Assembly: GCF_004827385.1 (NCBI RefSeq)
Contig: NZ_SRXN01000041.1
Span: 1 to 50,606 of the forward strand
Reading direction: 5' to 3'
DNA from: Ensifer sp. MPMI2T
GTDB lineage: Bacteria > Pseudomonadota > Alphaproteobacteria > Rhizobiales > Rhizobiaceae
DNA length: 50,606 bases
The notes under the pieces are model-generated. The model worked only from the letters and a program-made list of their open reading frames with translations, ran no database searches and was not told the origin of the DNA. Positions 32,892-41,287 of the stretch are shown in pieces (position 1 is the stretch's first letter; each line of letters opens with the position of its first letter). Made by a program: the position numbers and the translations under genes.

Positions 32892-33229
32892 ATCGCAATC
32901 CCTCTATTTTAAAATCTTGAGTTTTCTATACCTGAAATTACGAATTCGCCCGCACTCGAAAGCATCGCGGCCTAAAGTATTAATTAGTTGCAGCCGGCAA
33001 AAATAAGGCCGGATCATTACGAGTATGTATTTAAACGCTATATCGCTAATATTTCAAGCATCAGGGAAAGCGATTCCCGTCAGCTACGACAGACTAGCAA
33101 CCTTTTCCCTGCTCGCCCGACCGCGCGAGGATTTCCACTGCTTGACCCCTTGAAGGCACGCGACCGGTGCGGTGATATCCCGAGAACCGCGCCGCTCCGG
33201 CGATCCCGGCCAGCAACTTGCTTGTCAGT
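32892..33229. other. Intergenic region upstream of cysD
   Basis: About 338 bases between the 5' end of cysD and the 3' end of the ROK regulator gene, both reading left. The first 180 bases are AT-richer and should contain the cysD operon promoter. A small stem, CCGGC/GCCGG around 32992-33011, lies here. No ORF with a ribosome-binding site was found. Confidence 0.4.
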
Positions 33230-34459
33230 TCAGACCGCACCCGCCGTGCGTGTCTTCAGGATTGCGGAAAAACGAGGATCGAAAGTCCGGCTTATCGGTT
33301 CCGCGGCAGCACCGATGGCCACGGCCCAAGGGTCCGTGAAGCCCAGTTGCAGGCGCGGCATACTGCGTAAGCGATGCTCGGCGATCGAAGGCAGCAACGG
33401 ATGGATCGCCTCGATCAGCAGGCTGGCGAGACCCGGCGGCATGCCGCCGCACAGGATGATGGTTTGCGGATCGAAGATGCTCTCGAGCGCCTGAATGGCA
33501 GCCTGCAGCTCGAATGACACATCCTCGACCCACGCCGTGACGCGTGCGTCCGCTTCGCGCGCCATCTCGTCGATTCGGCGATAAAGATCCGGATCGGCGG
33601 GATCGAGACCGAGGATCTTGCTGAGCGACGCAATGGAAGCCCGGTGTTCGAGCGGGGCGCGTTGGATGCCAGACGCCGCGCGCGGCTGGCTCAAGATCAT
33701 GCCGATCTCGCCGGCATTGCCGTTGGCGCCGCGATAGAGCTCGCCATTGAGGATCAGTCCGGCCCCGAGGCCATAGCCAAGATAGATGCAGATCGCCTGA
33801 TCGGCCCCGTGCGCCGCGCCGACCATCTTCTCGGCAGTCGCGGCCGCGGCCGCGTCATTCTGCAAACGCACGTCGAGACCGGTGCCCGCCGACAGCGTCT
33901 CCAGGAGAGGAAAGTTCTGCCAGGCCGCCATCATCCAGGGGTCGTCGGCGTCCGCCTCGATGCCGAATGGCCCGGGCATCGCAAGGCCGAGGCCGACGAA
34001 GCGATCCTCGGACTGCGGCGCGATCGCCGCCAGGTCGCGACGCGTCCTGGCGATCAAATCCAAAATGGTCGCGACGCCCGTCTCCGGGCCACCAGCGGGC
34101 AGGTTCGCTTCCCCCCGCGCGAGCACGGTGCCGACCAGATCGACCGCAATCGTGCGCGTGACATGCCGGTCGATCTGCAGGCCGATCGCGAAGGCGCCTT
34201 CAGGCACCAGCCGATAAGGCGTTGATGGCTGCCCGCGACCCTTGCGCACCGCGGCAAGAGACGTGACCAAGCCATCGCTTTCGAGTTCCTCGATAATGTT
34301 CGAGACGGTCTGCTTGGTAAGCGCCGTCGCCCGCGCGAGATCCGCCCGCGACAATTGCCCGTTCAACCGCAGAGCGTCGATCATGACGCGGCGATTGTGC
34401 GCGCTGGTCCCCTCCTGATTGGTCCCGCTCTTGGCCCGGATGGGGCGCATCTCGTTCAT
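33230..34459 (-). CDS. ROK-family transcriptional regulator of the divergent sugar operon
   Basis: About 409 residues. The N-terminal winged helix-turn-helix is SRADLARATALTKQTVSNII near residues 37-56, followed by a wing-like LESDGLVTS. The sugar-kinase-like domain has FAIGLQIDRHVTRTIAVDLVG, FVGLGLAMPGPFGIE, LQNDAAAAATAE and YLGYGLGAGLILNGELYRG. The zinc-binding Cys cluster (CxCGxxGC) that follows in NagC, Mlc and ROK kinases is absent; the stretch reads SQPRAASGIQRA. It is divergent from the ABC operon, with a candidate operator between them, so it is probably a repressor relieved by a sugar or sugar phosphate. The ATG at 34459, with GGGA upstream, is preferred to a TTG at 34465. Confidence 0.88.
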   Translation of the reverse strand: MNEMRPIRAKSGTNQEGTSAHNRRVMIDALRLNGQLSRADLARATALTKQTVSNIIEELESDGLVTSLAAVRKGRGQPSTPYRLVPEGAFAIGLQIDRHVTRTIAVDLVGTVLARGEANLPAGGPETGVATILDLIARTRRDLAAIAPQSEDRFVGLGLAMPGPFGIEADADDPWMMAAWQNFPLLETLSAGTGLDVRLQNDAAAAATAEKMVGAAHGADQAICIYLGYGLGAGLILNGELYRGANGNAGEIGMILSQPRAASGIQRAPLEHRASIASLSKILGLDPADPDLYRRIDEMAREADARVTAWVEDVSFELQAAIQALESIFDPQTIILCGGMPPGLASLLIEAIHPLLPSIAEHRLRSMPRLQLGFTDPWAVAIGAAAEPISRTFDPRFSAILKTRTAGAV

Positions 34460-34500
34460 CCACAAATCCCGCTTGACACTGTTAGAATATTGGCGAAGAA

Positions 34501-34523
34501 ATAAGTCAAGGCAATTGACTTAA
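34501..34523. promoter_or_regulatory. Candidate operator between the ROK regulator and the sugar ABC operon
   Basis: An inverted repeat with arms ATAAGTCAA (34501-34509) and TTGACTTAA (34515-34523) and a 5-base centre, one mismatch per arm. It lies 41 bases upstream of the regulator start and 165 bases upstream of the binding-protein start. Its size and symmetry suit a dimeric helix-turn-helix protein, and it is in the right place for the ROK protein to control both directions. Confidence 0.5.
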
Positions 34524-34688
34524 TAAGGGGTCGCAAGAACCTCGGGGGAACGAAGGCGGCGGCGCTATGCTGTCGCAAACGCTCCGATTGATTTGTCGAC
34601 GGCCGCCGCGGCTCGCGGCGGGTTCTTCGCATCCGGCGCGCGGATGGGGCCGCGCCGGGAACTGAACGATCGGTTATTGGAGGCAACA

Positions 34689-35927
34689 ATGTTGAAATCC
34701 ACGCGCAACGCACTCTTCGGCGCTGCCCTTGTCGGAATATCCTTCAGCGGCCAAGCTTACGCTGAAACGACACTGAACGCGCTCTTCATGGCTCAGGCCG
34801 CCTATAGCGAGGCCGATGTTCGCGCCATGACGGAGGCCTTCACCAAGGCCAATCCGGATATAAAGGTCAACCTCGAATTCGTCCCCTATGAGGGCCTTCA
34901 CGACAAGACCGTGCTGGCGCAGGGGTCTGGTGGCGGCTACGACGTCGTTCTTTTCGACGTCATCTGGCCGGCCGAGTACGCCACCAACAAGGTGCTCGTC
35001 GATGTCACCGACCGCATCACCGACGAGATGAAAAAAGGCGTCCTGCCGGGTGCCTGGACTACGGTCGAATATGACGGCAAGCGCTATGGCATGCCGTGGA
35101 TCCTCGACACCAAATATCTCTTCTACAACAAAGAGATCCTGGAAAAGGCCGGCATCACCGCTCCGCCGAAGACCTGGAACGAGCTTTCCGAACAGGCAAG
35201 GACGATCAAGGACAAGGGACTGCTCCAGAACCCGATAGCCTGGAGTTGGTCGCAGGCGGAAGCCGCGATTTGCGACTACACGACGCTGGTCAGCGCTTAT
35301 GGCGGCAAGTTCATCGAGGGCGGCAAGCCCGCCTTTACCACCGGTGGCGGTCTCGATGCGTTGAACTACATGGTTTCGAGCTATACCTCCGGCCTCACCA
35401 ACCCCAACTCCAAGGAATTCCTGGAGGAGGATGTCCGCAAGGTATTCCAGAATGGCGAGGCGGCCTTCGCGCTCAACTGGACCTATATGTACAACCTCGC
35501 CAACGACCCCAAGGAAAGCAAGGTCGCTGGCAAGGTCGGCGTCGTGCCGGCGCCGGGCGTCGCCGGCAAGAGCGAGGTTTCGGCCGTCAACGGTTCGATG
35601 GGCCTCGGCATCACTTCGACCAGCCAGCATCCGGAAGAGGCATGGAAGTACATCGTCCACATGACCTCGCAGCCGACGCAGAATGCCTATGCGAAGCTCA
35701 GCCTGCCGATCTGGGCCTCGTCCTACGAGGACGCCAGCGTGACGAAAGGCCAGGAAGAACTGATCGCGGCGGCCAAGCTGGGCCTCGCGGCGATGTATCC
35801 GCGGCCGACGACGCCGAAGTATCAGGAGCTTTCGACCGCCCTGCAGCAGGCTATCCAGGAGGCGCTGCTCGGCCAGACCTCCGCCGAAGACGCCTTGAAG
35901 ACGGCTGCCGAGAACAGCGGTCTCTGA
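34689..35927 (+). CDS. ABC transporter sugar-binding protein (family 1)
   Basis: A 412-residue periplasmic protein. The signal peptide is residues 1 to about 25, with a Lys/Arg start, a hydrophobic core and cleavage after QAYA. The mature part resembles family 1 carbohydrate-binding proteins: ALFMAQAAYSEADV, FTKANPDIKVNLEFVPYEG, GGYDVVLFDVIWPAEYA, GMPWILDTKYLFYNKEI and NGSMGLGITSTSQHPEEAWK. It delivers a sugar to the two permeases encoded downstream. An upstream in-frame start at 34593 has no signal peptide; the ATG at 34689 has GGAGG at 6 bases. A strong stem-loop follows the gene, consistent with higher expression of the binding protein than of the membrane parts. Confidence 0.93.
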   Translation: MLKSTRNALFGAALVGISFSGQAYAETTLNALFMAQAAYSEADVRAMTEAFTKANPDIKVNLEFVPYEGLHDKTVLAQGSGGGYDVVLFDVIWPAEYATNKVLVDVTDRITDEMKKGVLPGAWTTVEYDGKRYGMPWILDTKYLFYNKEILEKAGITAPPKTWNELSEQARTIKDKGLLQNPIAWSWSQAEAAICDYTTLVSAYGGKFIEGGKPAFTTGGGLDALNYMVSSYTSGLTNPNSKEFLEEDVRKVFQNGEAAFALNWTYMYNLANDPKESKVAGKVGVVPAPGVAGKSEVSAVNGSMGLGITSTSQHPEEAWKYIVHMTSQPTQNAYAKLSLPIWASSYEDASVTKGQEELIAAAKLGLAAMYPRPTTPKYQELSTALQQAIQEALLGQTSAEDALKTAAENSGL

Positions 35928-35939
35928 CAACGCGAGATT

Positions 35940-35970
35940 ACGTTCCGGGCGGCCGGGCCGCTCGGAACGT
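35940..35970 (+). other. Intercistronic stem-loop after the binding-protein gene
   Basis: A 31-base hairpin with a 14-base-pair stem (ACGTTCCG and GCGGC paired with GCCGC and CGGAACGT, one G-T wobble) and a 3-base loop, 12 bases after the binding-protein stop. Without a T run it is more likely an mRNA-stabilising element that sets binding-protein abundance above that of the permeases than a terminator. Confidence 0.6.
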
Positions 35971-36063
35971 GCACGAAGCACGCGGCTTCTTCCAAATCCT
36001 CGGCATGGCCGAGCACAATGAATCGCATGAAACGGCCCTGACGGCCGCAAGGGTCTTCATCCG

Positions 36064-36945
36064 ATGCCCGGTACCTGGATAACAACGCGTGCGTGGCTCC
36101 TGATGCTGCCGCTACTCGTGGTCATGATCGCAGTCATCGGCTGGCCATTGGTCGATACGGTGCGGCTCTCCTTCACCGATGCGAAGCTTGTCGGCACCGC
36201 CGGCGGTTTCATCGGCCTCGACAACTACGCAAAAATGCTCGGCGGGTCGAACTTCCAGCGGGCGCTGATCACGACCACTTGTTTCGCGGTCGTGTCCGTC
36301 GCCGCCGAGATGGTACTTGGCGTGCTCGCCGCGCTCCTGCTCAACCAGCAATTTCGCGGGCGCACGGCTCTGCGAGCCTTGATGATCCTGCCTTGGGCCT
36401 TGCCGACTGTAGTTAACGCCACGCTCTGGCGGCTGATCTACAATCCGGAATACGGCGCCCTGAACGCCGCACTCACGCAGCTCGGCCTTCTCGAAAGCTA
36501 TCGCTCCTGGCTCGGCGAGCCGGGTTCGGCCTTAGCTGCTTTGATCGTCGCCGATTGCTGGAAGAATTTCCCGCTGGTGGCGCTGATCGCGCTCGCCGCG
36601 CTCCAGGCGGTCCCCCGCGACATCACCGCCGCAGCACTGGTCGACGGTGCGGGCCCACTCAATCGCTTCCGCTACGTGACCATGCCCTATCTCGCGGGGC
36701 CCCTGCTGGTGGCGCTGGTGCTGCGCACGATCGAGGCCTTCAAGGTCTTCGACATCATCTGGGTGATGACGCGAGGTGGACCGGCAAACAGCACGCGCAC
36801 GCTCTCGATCCTCGTCTACCAGGAGGCCTTCTCCTTTCAGAGGGCAGGCTCCGGCGCGTCGCTCGCGCTCATCGTTACGCTGCTCGTAACCATTCTCGCA
36901 GTCGCCTATGCGGCACTGCTTCGCAAGGCTGCGGGAGCATCGTGA
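36064..36945 (+). CDS. ABC sugar transporter permease (MalF-like)
   Basis: A 293-residue inner-membrane protein with six hydrophobic segments. The cytoplasmic coupling loop near residue 190 reads DITAAALVDGAGPLNRFRYVTMPYLAGP, the EAA motif that contacts the ATPase. The N-terminus (TTRAWLLMLPLLVVMIAV, then WPLVDTVRLSFTD) is typical of the first permease of a carbohydrate uptake (CUT1) system. It begins 136 bases after the binding-protein gene, past a hairpin, and its stop overlaps the start of the second permease (TGATG). The ATG at 36064 has only AAGGG at 12 bases upstream, so expression may be weaker than that of the binding protein. Confidence 0.92.
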   Translation: MPGTWITTRAWLLMLPLLVVMIAVIGWPLVDTVRLSFTDAKLVGTAGGFIGLDNYAKMLGGSNFQRALITTTCFAVVSVAAEMVLGVLAALLLNQQFRGRTALRALMILPWALPTVVNATLWRLIYNPEYGALNAALTQLGLLESYRSWLGEPGSALAALIVADCWKNFPLVALIALAALQAVPRDITAAALVDGAGPLNRFRYVTMPYLAGPLLVALVLRTIEAFKVFDIIWVMTRGGPANSTRTLSILVYQEAFSFQRAGSGASLALIVTLLVTILAVAYAALLRKAAGAS

Positions 36946-37790
36946 TGGAACGCCAGACCCCCCTTTTTACCGCCTTCGTCTATCTGGGCGCGCTGCTGCT
37001 TGCGATCGTTATCCTGGCGCCACTTGCCTGGCTCTTCGTCATGAGCATCTCGTCGGCCGCCGATCTTTCCGCCAAGCCTCTCAATTGGTGGCCGGACGAG
37101 ATCGATCTTTCGCGCTACCGCGCCCTGCTGTCGACGATCGAAAACACCGCCGGCGCCGCCTTCGTCGCTTCGCTCCTCAACAGCCTGAAGGTCGCCGGCA
37201 TGGCGACACTCGCCGCGGTTGCCGTCGCCATTCCCGCCGCCTGGGCGGTCTCGCGCACGGCTACGGTCTCCTGGTCACTCTATGCGGTGATCGCCACCTA
37301 TATGCTGCCGCCCGTGGCGCTCGCGGTACCCCTCTATATGGGGCTTGCCTATTTCGGCCTGCTCAACTCCGTCTTCGGGCTGGCGCTCGTCTATCTCACC
37401 ATCCTCGCACCCTTCACCACATGGCTCCTGAAATCAGGCTTCGATTCCATACCGAGGGAGATCGAGAGCGCGGCGATGATCGACGGCGCACGGCTCGACC
37501 AGATCCTCAGGCTGCTGACGCTTCCGCTTGCCGCCCCGGTGATGGCGACCTCCGCGCTCTTTGCCTTTCTGCTCGCCTGGGACGAATTCTTCTACGCGCT
37601 GCTCTTCACCTCCGACCTGCGCGCCAAGACGCTGACCGTAGCCATAGCGGACCTCGCCGGCGGTCGTGTCTCCGACTACGGATTGATCGCCACCGCCGGT
37701 GTGCTTGCCGCCCTGCCCCCGGTGCTGATCGGTCTTGTCATGCAACGGGCCCTGATTTCCGGCCTCACAAGCGGCGGCGTCAAAGGATGA
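36945..37790 (+). CDS. ABC sugar transporter permease (MalG-like)
   Basis: A 281-residue membrane protein with six hydrophobic segments. The loop EIESAAMIDGARLDQILRLLTLPLAAP is the EAA motif, and the N-terminus LAPLAWLFVMSISSAADL followed by WWPDEIDLSRYRALL is the usual start of the second CUT1 permease. An open frame extends upstream to 36555 inside the first permease gene. The ATG at 36945 overlaps the preceding stop by one base and is the natural coupled start. Its own stop overlaps the SIS-domain gene (ATGA). It forms the membrane channel with the first permease, driven by an ATPase of the operon. Confidence 0.92.
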   Translation: MERQTPLFTAFVYLGALLLAIVILAPLAWLFVMSISSAADLSAKPLNWWPDEIDLSRYRALLSTIENTAGAAFVASLLNSLKVAGMATLAAVAVAIPAAWAVSRTATVSWSLYAVIATYMLPPVALAVPLYMGLAYFGLLNSVFGLALVYLTILAPFTTWLLKSGFDSIPREIESAAMIDGARLDQILRLLTLPLAAPVMATSALFAFLLAWDEFFYALLFTSDLRAKTLTVAIADLAGGRVSDYGLIATAGVLAALPPVLIGLVMQRALISGLTSGGVKG

Positions 37791-38812
37791 TCATGAAGGC
37801 TTCCAAGCAAAGGCCCGCCGGGCTCATCGCGATCGACAAGGAAATGGCGCGCCAGCATGCCGATGCCATCGCCTCCTATGAACAGTCGGCGACGCTGGCC
37901 AAGAAAATTGCCGCGTCGCTGAGATCGACAGGTCGCCTGCTCCTGTTGGGCATGGGCGGCTCGCATGCAGTCGGGCGCGCCGTCGAGCCGCTCTATCGGG
38001 CACTCGGGGTCGAGGCCGTGGCGCTGCCACTTTCCGAGCAGCTCGGCCAGCCGTTGCCGATCGAAGGAAAGACAGTCCTGATCACCTCCCAATCGGGCGA
38101 AAGCGCCGAGGTGCTGCGCTGGTTCAAGGAGACCAATGGCGGCACGGCGGATACCTTCGGCGTGACGCTGGAAGGCAATTCCTTTCTGGCGCGCACCGCG
38201 CCGTCGCTCATCGGCGCCGGCGGCACGGAGCAGGCTTTTGCCGCAACCCGCAGCCTGACAATCAGCTTCGCGCTGCATCTTTCAGTCCTTGCCGCCCTCG
38301 GCGATGATCCGGCCGGCGCGCTTCACGCCCTGCGCGAGCCCGAGTCGCCGGCGATCGACGAAGCGCTCACCGCACTCGCCGGCGTGCGCGCCGTGGTCAC
38401 CTCCGGCCGCCGACTGCAGGGCGTGGCCGAGGCGATCGCGCTCGGGCTCACCGAACTCTCGCGCCTCCCCTGCTTCTCGCTCGAGGGCGGGCAACTTCGC
38501 CACGGCCCCATGGAAATGCTCGGCCCCGATGTCGGCGTTGTGCTCTTCCGCGCCAGCGACCCGACGGCAGGTCTCGTGGCAGCGATGGCGACGTCCGCAG
38601 CCGAAGCAGGCTCCCCAGTAGTGGTGTTCGATGCCTCCGGCGAACCGCCGGTCGAAGGGGTCACGACTATCCGCTTCAGGCGCGCCGCGGGCCTCGCAGC
38701 GGTCTTTGCCATGTTGCCCGTCGCGCAATCGCTGATGCTCGCCTTCGCGGATGCCCGTGTCGACAATGCCGGCACGCCGGCGCGCTCCACCAAGATCACC
38801 CGGAGCGAGTGA
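37787..38812 (+). CDS. SIS-domain sugar isomerase/deglycase-like protein
   Basis: A 341-residue protein with two SIS (sugar isomerase) domains. The first includes LLLLGMGGSHAVGRAV and LITSQSGESAEVLRW. The second includes AVVTSGRRLQGVAEAIALGLTEL and LEGGQLRHGPMEML, the His-Gly-Pro form seen in the isomerase half of GlmS and in FrlB and AgaS proteins. It has no glutaminase domain. It should act on a phosphorylated amino or keto sugar, such as a fructosamine 6-phosphate or glucosamine-type phosphate, supplied by the adjacent transporter and kinase. Two starts are possible: the ATG at 37787 overlaps the permease stop, while the ATG at 37793 has AAAGGA at 5 bases. Confidence 0.86.
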   Translation: MIMKASKQRPAGLIAIDKEMARQHADAIASYEQSATLAKKIAASLRSTGRLLLLGMGGSHAVGRAVEPLYRALGVEAVALPLSEQLGQPLPIEGKTVLITSQSGESAEVLRWFKETNGGTADTFGVTLEGNSFLARTAPSLIGAGGTEQAFAATRSLTISFALHLSVLAALGDDPAGALHALREPESPAIDEALTALAGVRAVVTSGRRLQGVAEAIALGLTELSRLPCFSLEGGQLRHGPMEMLGPDVGVVLFRASDPTAGLVAAMATSAAEAGSPVVVFDASGEPPVEGVTTIRFRRAAGLAAVFAMLPVAQSLMLAFADARVDNAGTPARSTKITRSE

Positions 38813-38816
38813 CGCC

Positions 38817-39752
38817 ATGCGCCCGCTTGCAGTCATCGGCAACGTCAACATCGACCTGATCCTCGGTCCGGCGGAGCCGTGGCCGAAGGCCGGCACGGAA
38901 ATCATCGTCGATCATGACGAGCTGCGCGTCGGCGGCTGCGCCGGCAACAGCGCGCTTGCTTGGGACTCGCTCGGTGTCGACTACGCGATTGCCGCGAATG
39001 TCGGCAACGACCAGTTCGGCATCTGGTTGAAGGAGGCCTTCGGCGTGCGCGCGCGGGAATGGCCGGTCGAAGCCGTGGGCACGACGCTATCGGTCGGCAT
39101 CACCCACCCGGACGGCGAGCGCACGTTTTTCACCACGCGCGGCCACCTGCCGCTCTTCAGCTTTGACGAAGTTTGCGCAATGCTTGACGGCGACCGCCTT
39201 CGCGGCGGCGTTGCGCTGCTCGCGGGCTCGTTCCTGACCGATGCCCTGACGCTCGCCTATGACGCGTTTTTCGACTGGGCGCAAGCGCATGGCATTGCGG
39301 TCGCGCTCGACACCGGCTGGCCGCTCGACGGCTGGACCGAGGCGAACAGGCGCAAGACCCTCGACTGGCTGAAGCGCTGCCACTGCGCGCTTTTCAACGA
39401 AGTCGAGACGACGATGCTGACCGGCGAGACAGACCCCCTTGAAGCCGCTCGCCACCTGAAGGAGCAGATGCCTGCCGAAGCGATCGTCGTCGTCAAGCGT
39501 GGGCCGCATGGCGCGCTTGCCCTCGACAAGACCGGCGCGCAATTTTCGGCTCCGGCGCCGCGCGTTGACGTCGTCGATACGATCGGCGCCGGCGATGTCT
39601 TCAATGCCGGTTTCCTGGCCGCCCTTGCCGCCGATATGCCGCTTGAACACTGTCTGCGGGTCGGCGTCACCGTCGCATCCGAGGCCATCTCCACGCTGCC
39701 CCGCAGCTATGGCAAACCCCTTTCGGCCTTCCTTGAGGAGACCAGGAAATGA
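38817..39752 (+). CDS. PfkB-family carbohydrate kinase
   Basis: A 311-residue ribokinase-like enzyme. The N-terminal substrate region is IGNVNIDLILG, followed by ELRVGGCAGNSALAWDSLG, where PfkB proteins have their GG motif and sugar-binding Asn. The C-terminal signature DTIGAGDVFNAGFLAAL near residue 256 has the anion hole and catalytic Asp, and ALFNEVETTML matches the family. It phosphorylates the imported sugar or an intermediate, with the SIS protein acting before or after. The in-frame extension to 38751 lies in the preceding gene; the ATG at 38817 has GGAGCGAG upstream. Its stop overlaps the truncated ATPase gene (ATGA). Confidence 0.91.
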   Translation: MRPLAVIGNVNIDLILGPAEPWPKAGTEIIVDHDELRVGGCAGNSALAWDSLGVDYAIAANVGNDQFGIWLKEAFGVRAREWPVEAVGTTLSVGITHPDGERTFFTTRGHLPLFSFDEVCAMLDGDRLRGGVALLAGSFLTDALTLAYDAFFDWAQAHGIAVALDTGWPLDGWTEANRRKTLDWLKRCHCALFNEVETTMLTGETDPLEAARHLKEQMPAEAIVVVKRGPHGALALDKTGAQFSAPAPRVDVVDTIGAGDVFNAGFLAALAADMPLEHCLRVGVTVASEAISTLPRSYGKPLSAFLEETRK

Positions 39753-40080
39753 GCGCACTCGAAATCCGCGACATCCACAAGCGCTACGGCGAGGTGGAAA
39801 CGCTGAAGGGCATCGACATCGCGCTTGAAAGCGGCGAGTTCCTGGTTCTGCTCGGCTCGTCCGGCTGCGGCAAGTCCACCCTCTTGAACATCATCGCCGG
39901 GCTTGCGGAGCCAAGCCGCGGTGACGTCCGGATCGGCGAACGCTCGATCCTGGGCTTGCATCCCAAGGACAGGGACATCGCCATGGTGTTCCAGTCCCAC
40001 GCGCTCTATCCGAACATGAGTGTCGCCCGCAACATCGGCTTCGGCCTGGAGATGCGCAAGGTGCCAGCGGTCGAACGCGT
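39749..40080 (+). pseudogene. Truncated ABC transporter ATPase (N-terminal fragment)
   Basis: The first 110 or so residues of a CUT1-type ATPase: the start IRDIHKRYGEVETLKGIDI, Walker A GSSGCGKSTLLN, the Q-loop MVFQSHALYPNMSV, and LEMRKVPAVER. Homology to the complete ATPase at 41288-42358 stops abruptly at about 40080, before the ABC signature LSGGQ, Walker B and His-switch. The frame stays open by chance through unrelated sequence into the ORF at 40220-40906, so a chimeric protein could be made. The start is intact, with GGAGACCAGGAA upstream and overlap with the kinase stop. It was the operon's own ATPase, now without the parts needed to hydrolyse ATP. Confidence 0.88.
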
Positions 40081-40219
40081 GGTAACGCCGCGTAGGTTGT
40101 TCGCTACGGAGCCAGGTCGCGTAAGAAAATCGCACAAGAAATTTCGGCGGCCGATTCTGGGGTTTTGTGGCTTGCGAAACGCGGTGGCGATAATCGCCTC
40201 TCTAGGAGAGGTTTTTGCC

Positions 40220-40906
40220 ATGTCAGCCGACTATTTTGACTACCATCCGTGTCGCTTTCAGCTTTTGACCGCGGCCTGCGACATGCGCATCAAGTCGCTA
40301 CGGGGATTAGATGGCGGAGATGCGCAGACACTCGCGAAGCCGAGCTGTGGCGACTTCGGCGGAATGTCTCGAGCTGAGTTCCTGGTGAGGTTAGAACTCG
40401 CGACAGAGATTCGCCAAGCTTGGAACCGGTGGAACGCTGCGGGTTGTGAAATTTTCGACTTCTCCAACGACATGCGTGAACTGGCCGGCTCTAGGGTGGT
40501 CGAGTTGCCGTGGTGCTCACCGCTAACCGCTTTTAGACCGCTCTACGTCCATTTTGGTCCCGAAGCCGCCCTCTGCCTTGCCGACACGTGCCGACTAATC
40601 GAAGGCGCTTACCTTGAGACTTGCAACGATCCGGAAGAAGTCGTCGTTCACTTTGTCTGCAATGAGGGTTCCCAAGGCGGAACTGTCGGCGACGCTTTGA
40701 TTGCGCAGTCCGAGACCATCGTCGCCTGCTTGAACCGCAAAACGGATGAGTTCGTCTCGTTTGACGGCAATCCTGTGCTGGTAGAGTCCGCTCCCGAGCA
40801 CGCGATGCTGGCACGCTTACTTTTTTCGCTGGCCCATATCCTTGGCCCTACCTCGGACTATGAGCGCACGCCATCTCACAACAAATCCCAGTTGCCCCTC
40901 CATTAA
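40220..40906 (+). CDS. Unrecognised protein inserted behind the truncated ATPase
   Basis: A 228-residue soluble, mildly acidic protein with several cysteines. I recognise no family. There are no membrane helices and no signal peptide. Visible features are an N-terminal DYFDYHPCRFQLLTAACDMR, a middle region LYVHFGPEAALCLADTCR and a Glu/Val-rich DPEEVVVHFVCNE. The ATG at 40220 is preceded by GGAGAGG at 8 bases, so it can be translated on its own although it is also in frame with the ATPase fragment. Its composition is less GC-rich than the operon it interrupts, which suggests it came with the event that cut the ATPase. Confidence 0.6.
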   Translation: MSADYFDYHPCRFQLLTAACDMRIKSLRGLDGGDAQTLAKPSCGDFGGMSRAEFLVRLELATEIRQAWNRWNAAGCEIFDFSNDMRELAGSRVVELPWCSPLTAFRPLYVHFGPEAALCLADTCRLIEGAYLETCNDPEEVVVHFVCNEGSQGGTVGDALIAQSETIVACLNRKTDEFVSFDGNPVLVESAPEHAMLARLLFSLAHILGPTSDYERTPSHNKSQLPLH

Positions 40907-41287
40907 GACGGAACCGAGGCGACACCGGTGGCATTCTGCAGGTACCTCGAGATTTCGGACACCGTGAGCATCTGATAGAGATTTCAAGAGCACGGACCGC
41001 ATAGGGATGACCCTCACGAGCTCGGTGCCGAAACATGTATCTCGTAGTTCCCTCCCGCGAAGTGAGGGACAGGATGACGATAGAGGATGCGGCGCAGTCA
41101 GCTTAGTGTGTCAGGAAAGATTTTCTTTCGGAAAACAGGTTGATGGCGACGGGGCCTTCCTCTTGCTCTCAACGGTTTAGATTCGTACGCCGTTCGAATG
41201 GATATGCGAAAGCGTAAATGAGGTCTTTTTAAAAGTAATTTTGGTTCACAAAAACGCGCCTGGTATCGGGCCTCACAAGGGGTAGTT
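40907..41287. other. Junction region between the inserted ORF and the second ATPase
   Basis: About 380 bases, AT-richer towards the end (41190-41260). It contains a short stem (TCCCTC at 41049-41054 with GAGGGA at 41064-41069) followed by an ATG-led run of only ten codons, which may be the remnant of a gene start. No transposase remnant, tRNA or flanking direct repeat was recognised. The second ATPase promoter may lie in the AT-rich part. Confidence 0.4.

Noticed and set aside
36555..37790. A 411-codon version of the second permease
   Set aside because: The upstream part is an out-of-frame reading of the first permease gene. The coupled ATG at 36945 gives a normal family start.
36908..38812. 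A 634-codon version of the SIS-domain protein
   Set aside because: Its first 293 codons are an antisense-quality reading of the permease gene. The SIS homology starts only after 37787.
40080..41287. An insertion sequence causing the ATPase truncation
   Set aside because: No transposase frame, terminal inverted repeats or target duplication could be seen by eye, so only an insert of unknown type is claimed.
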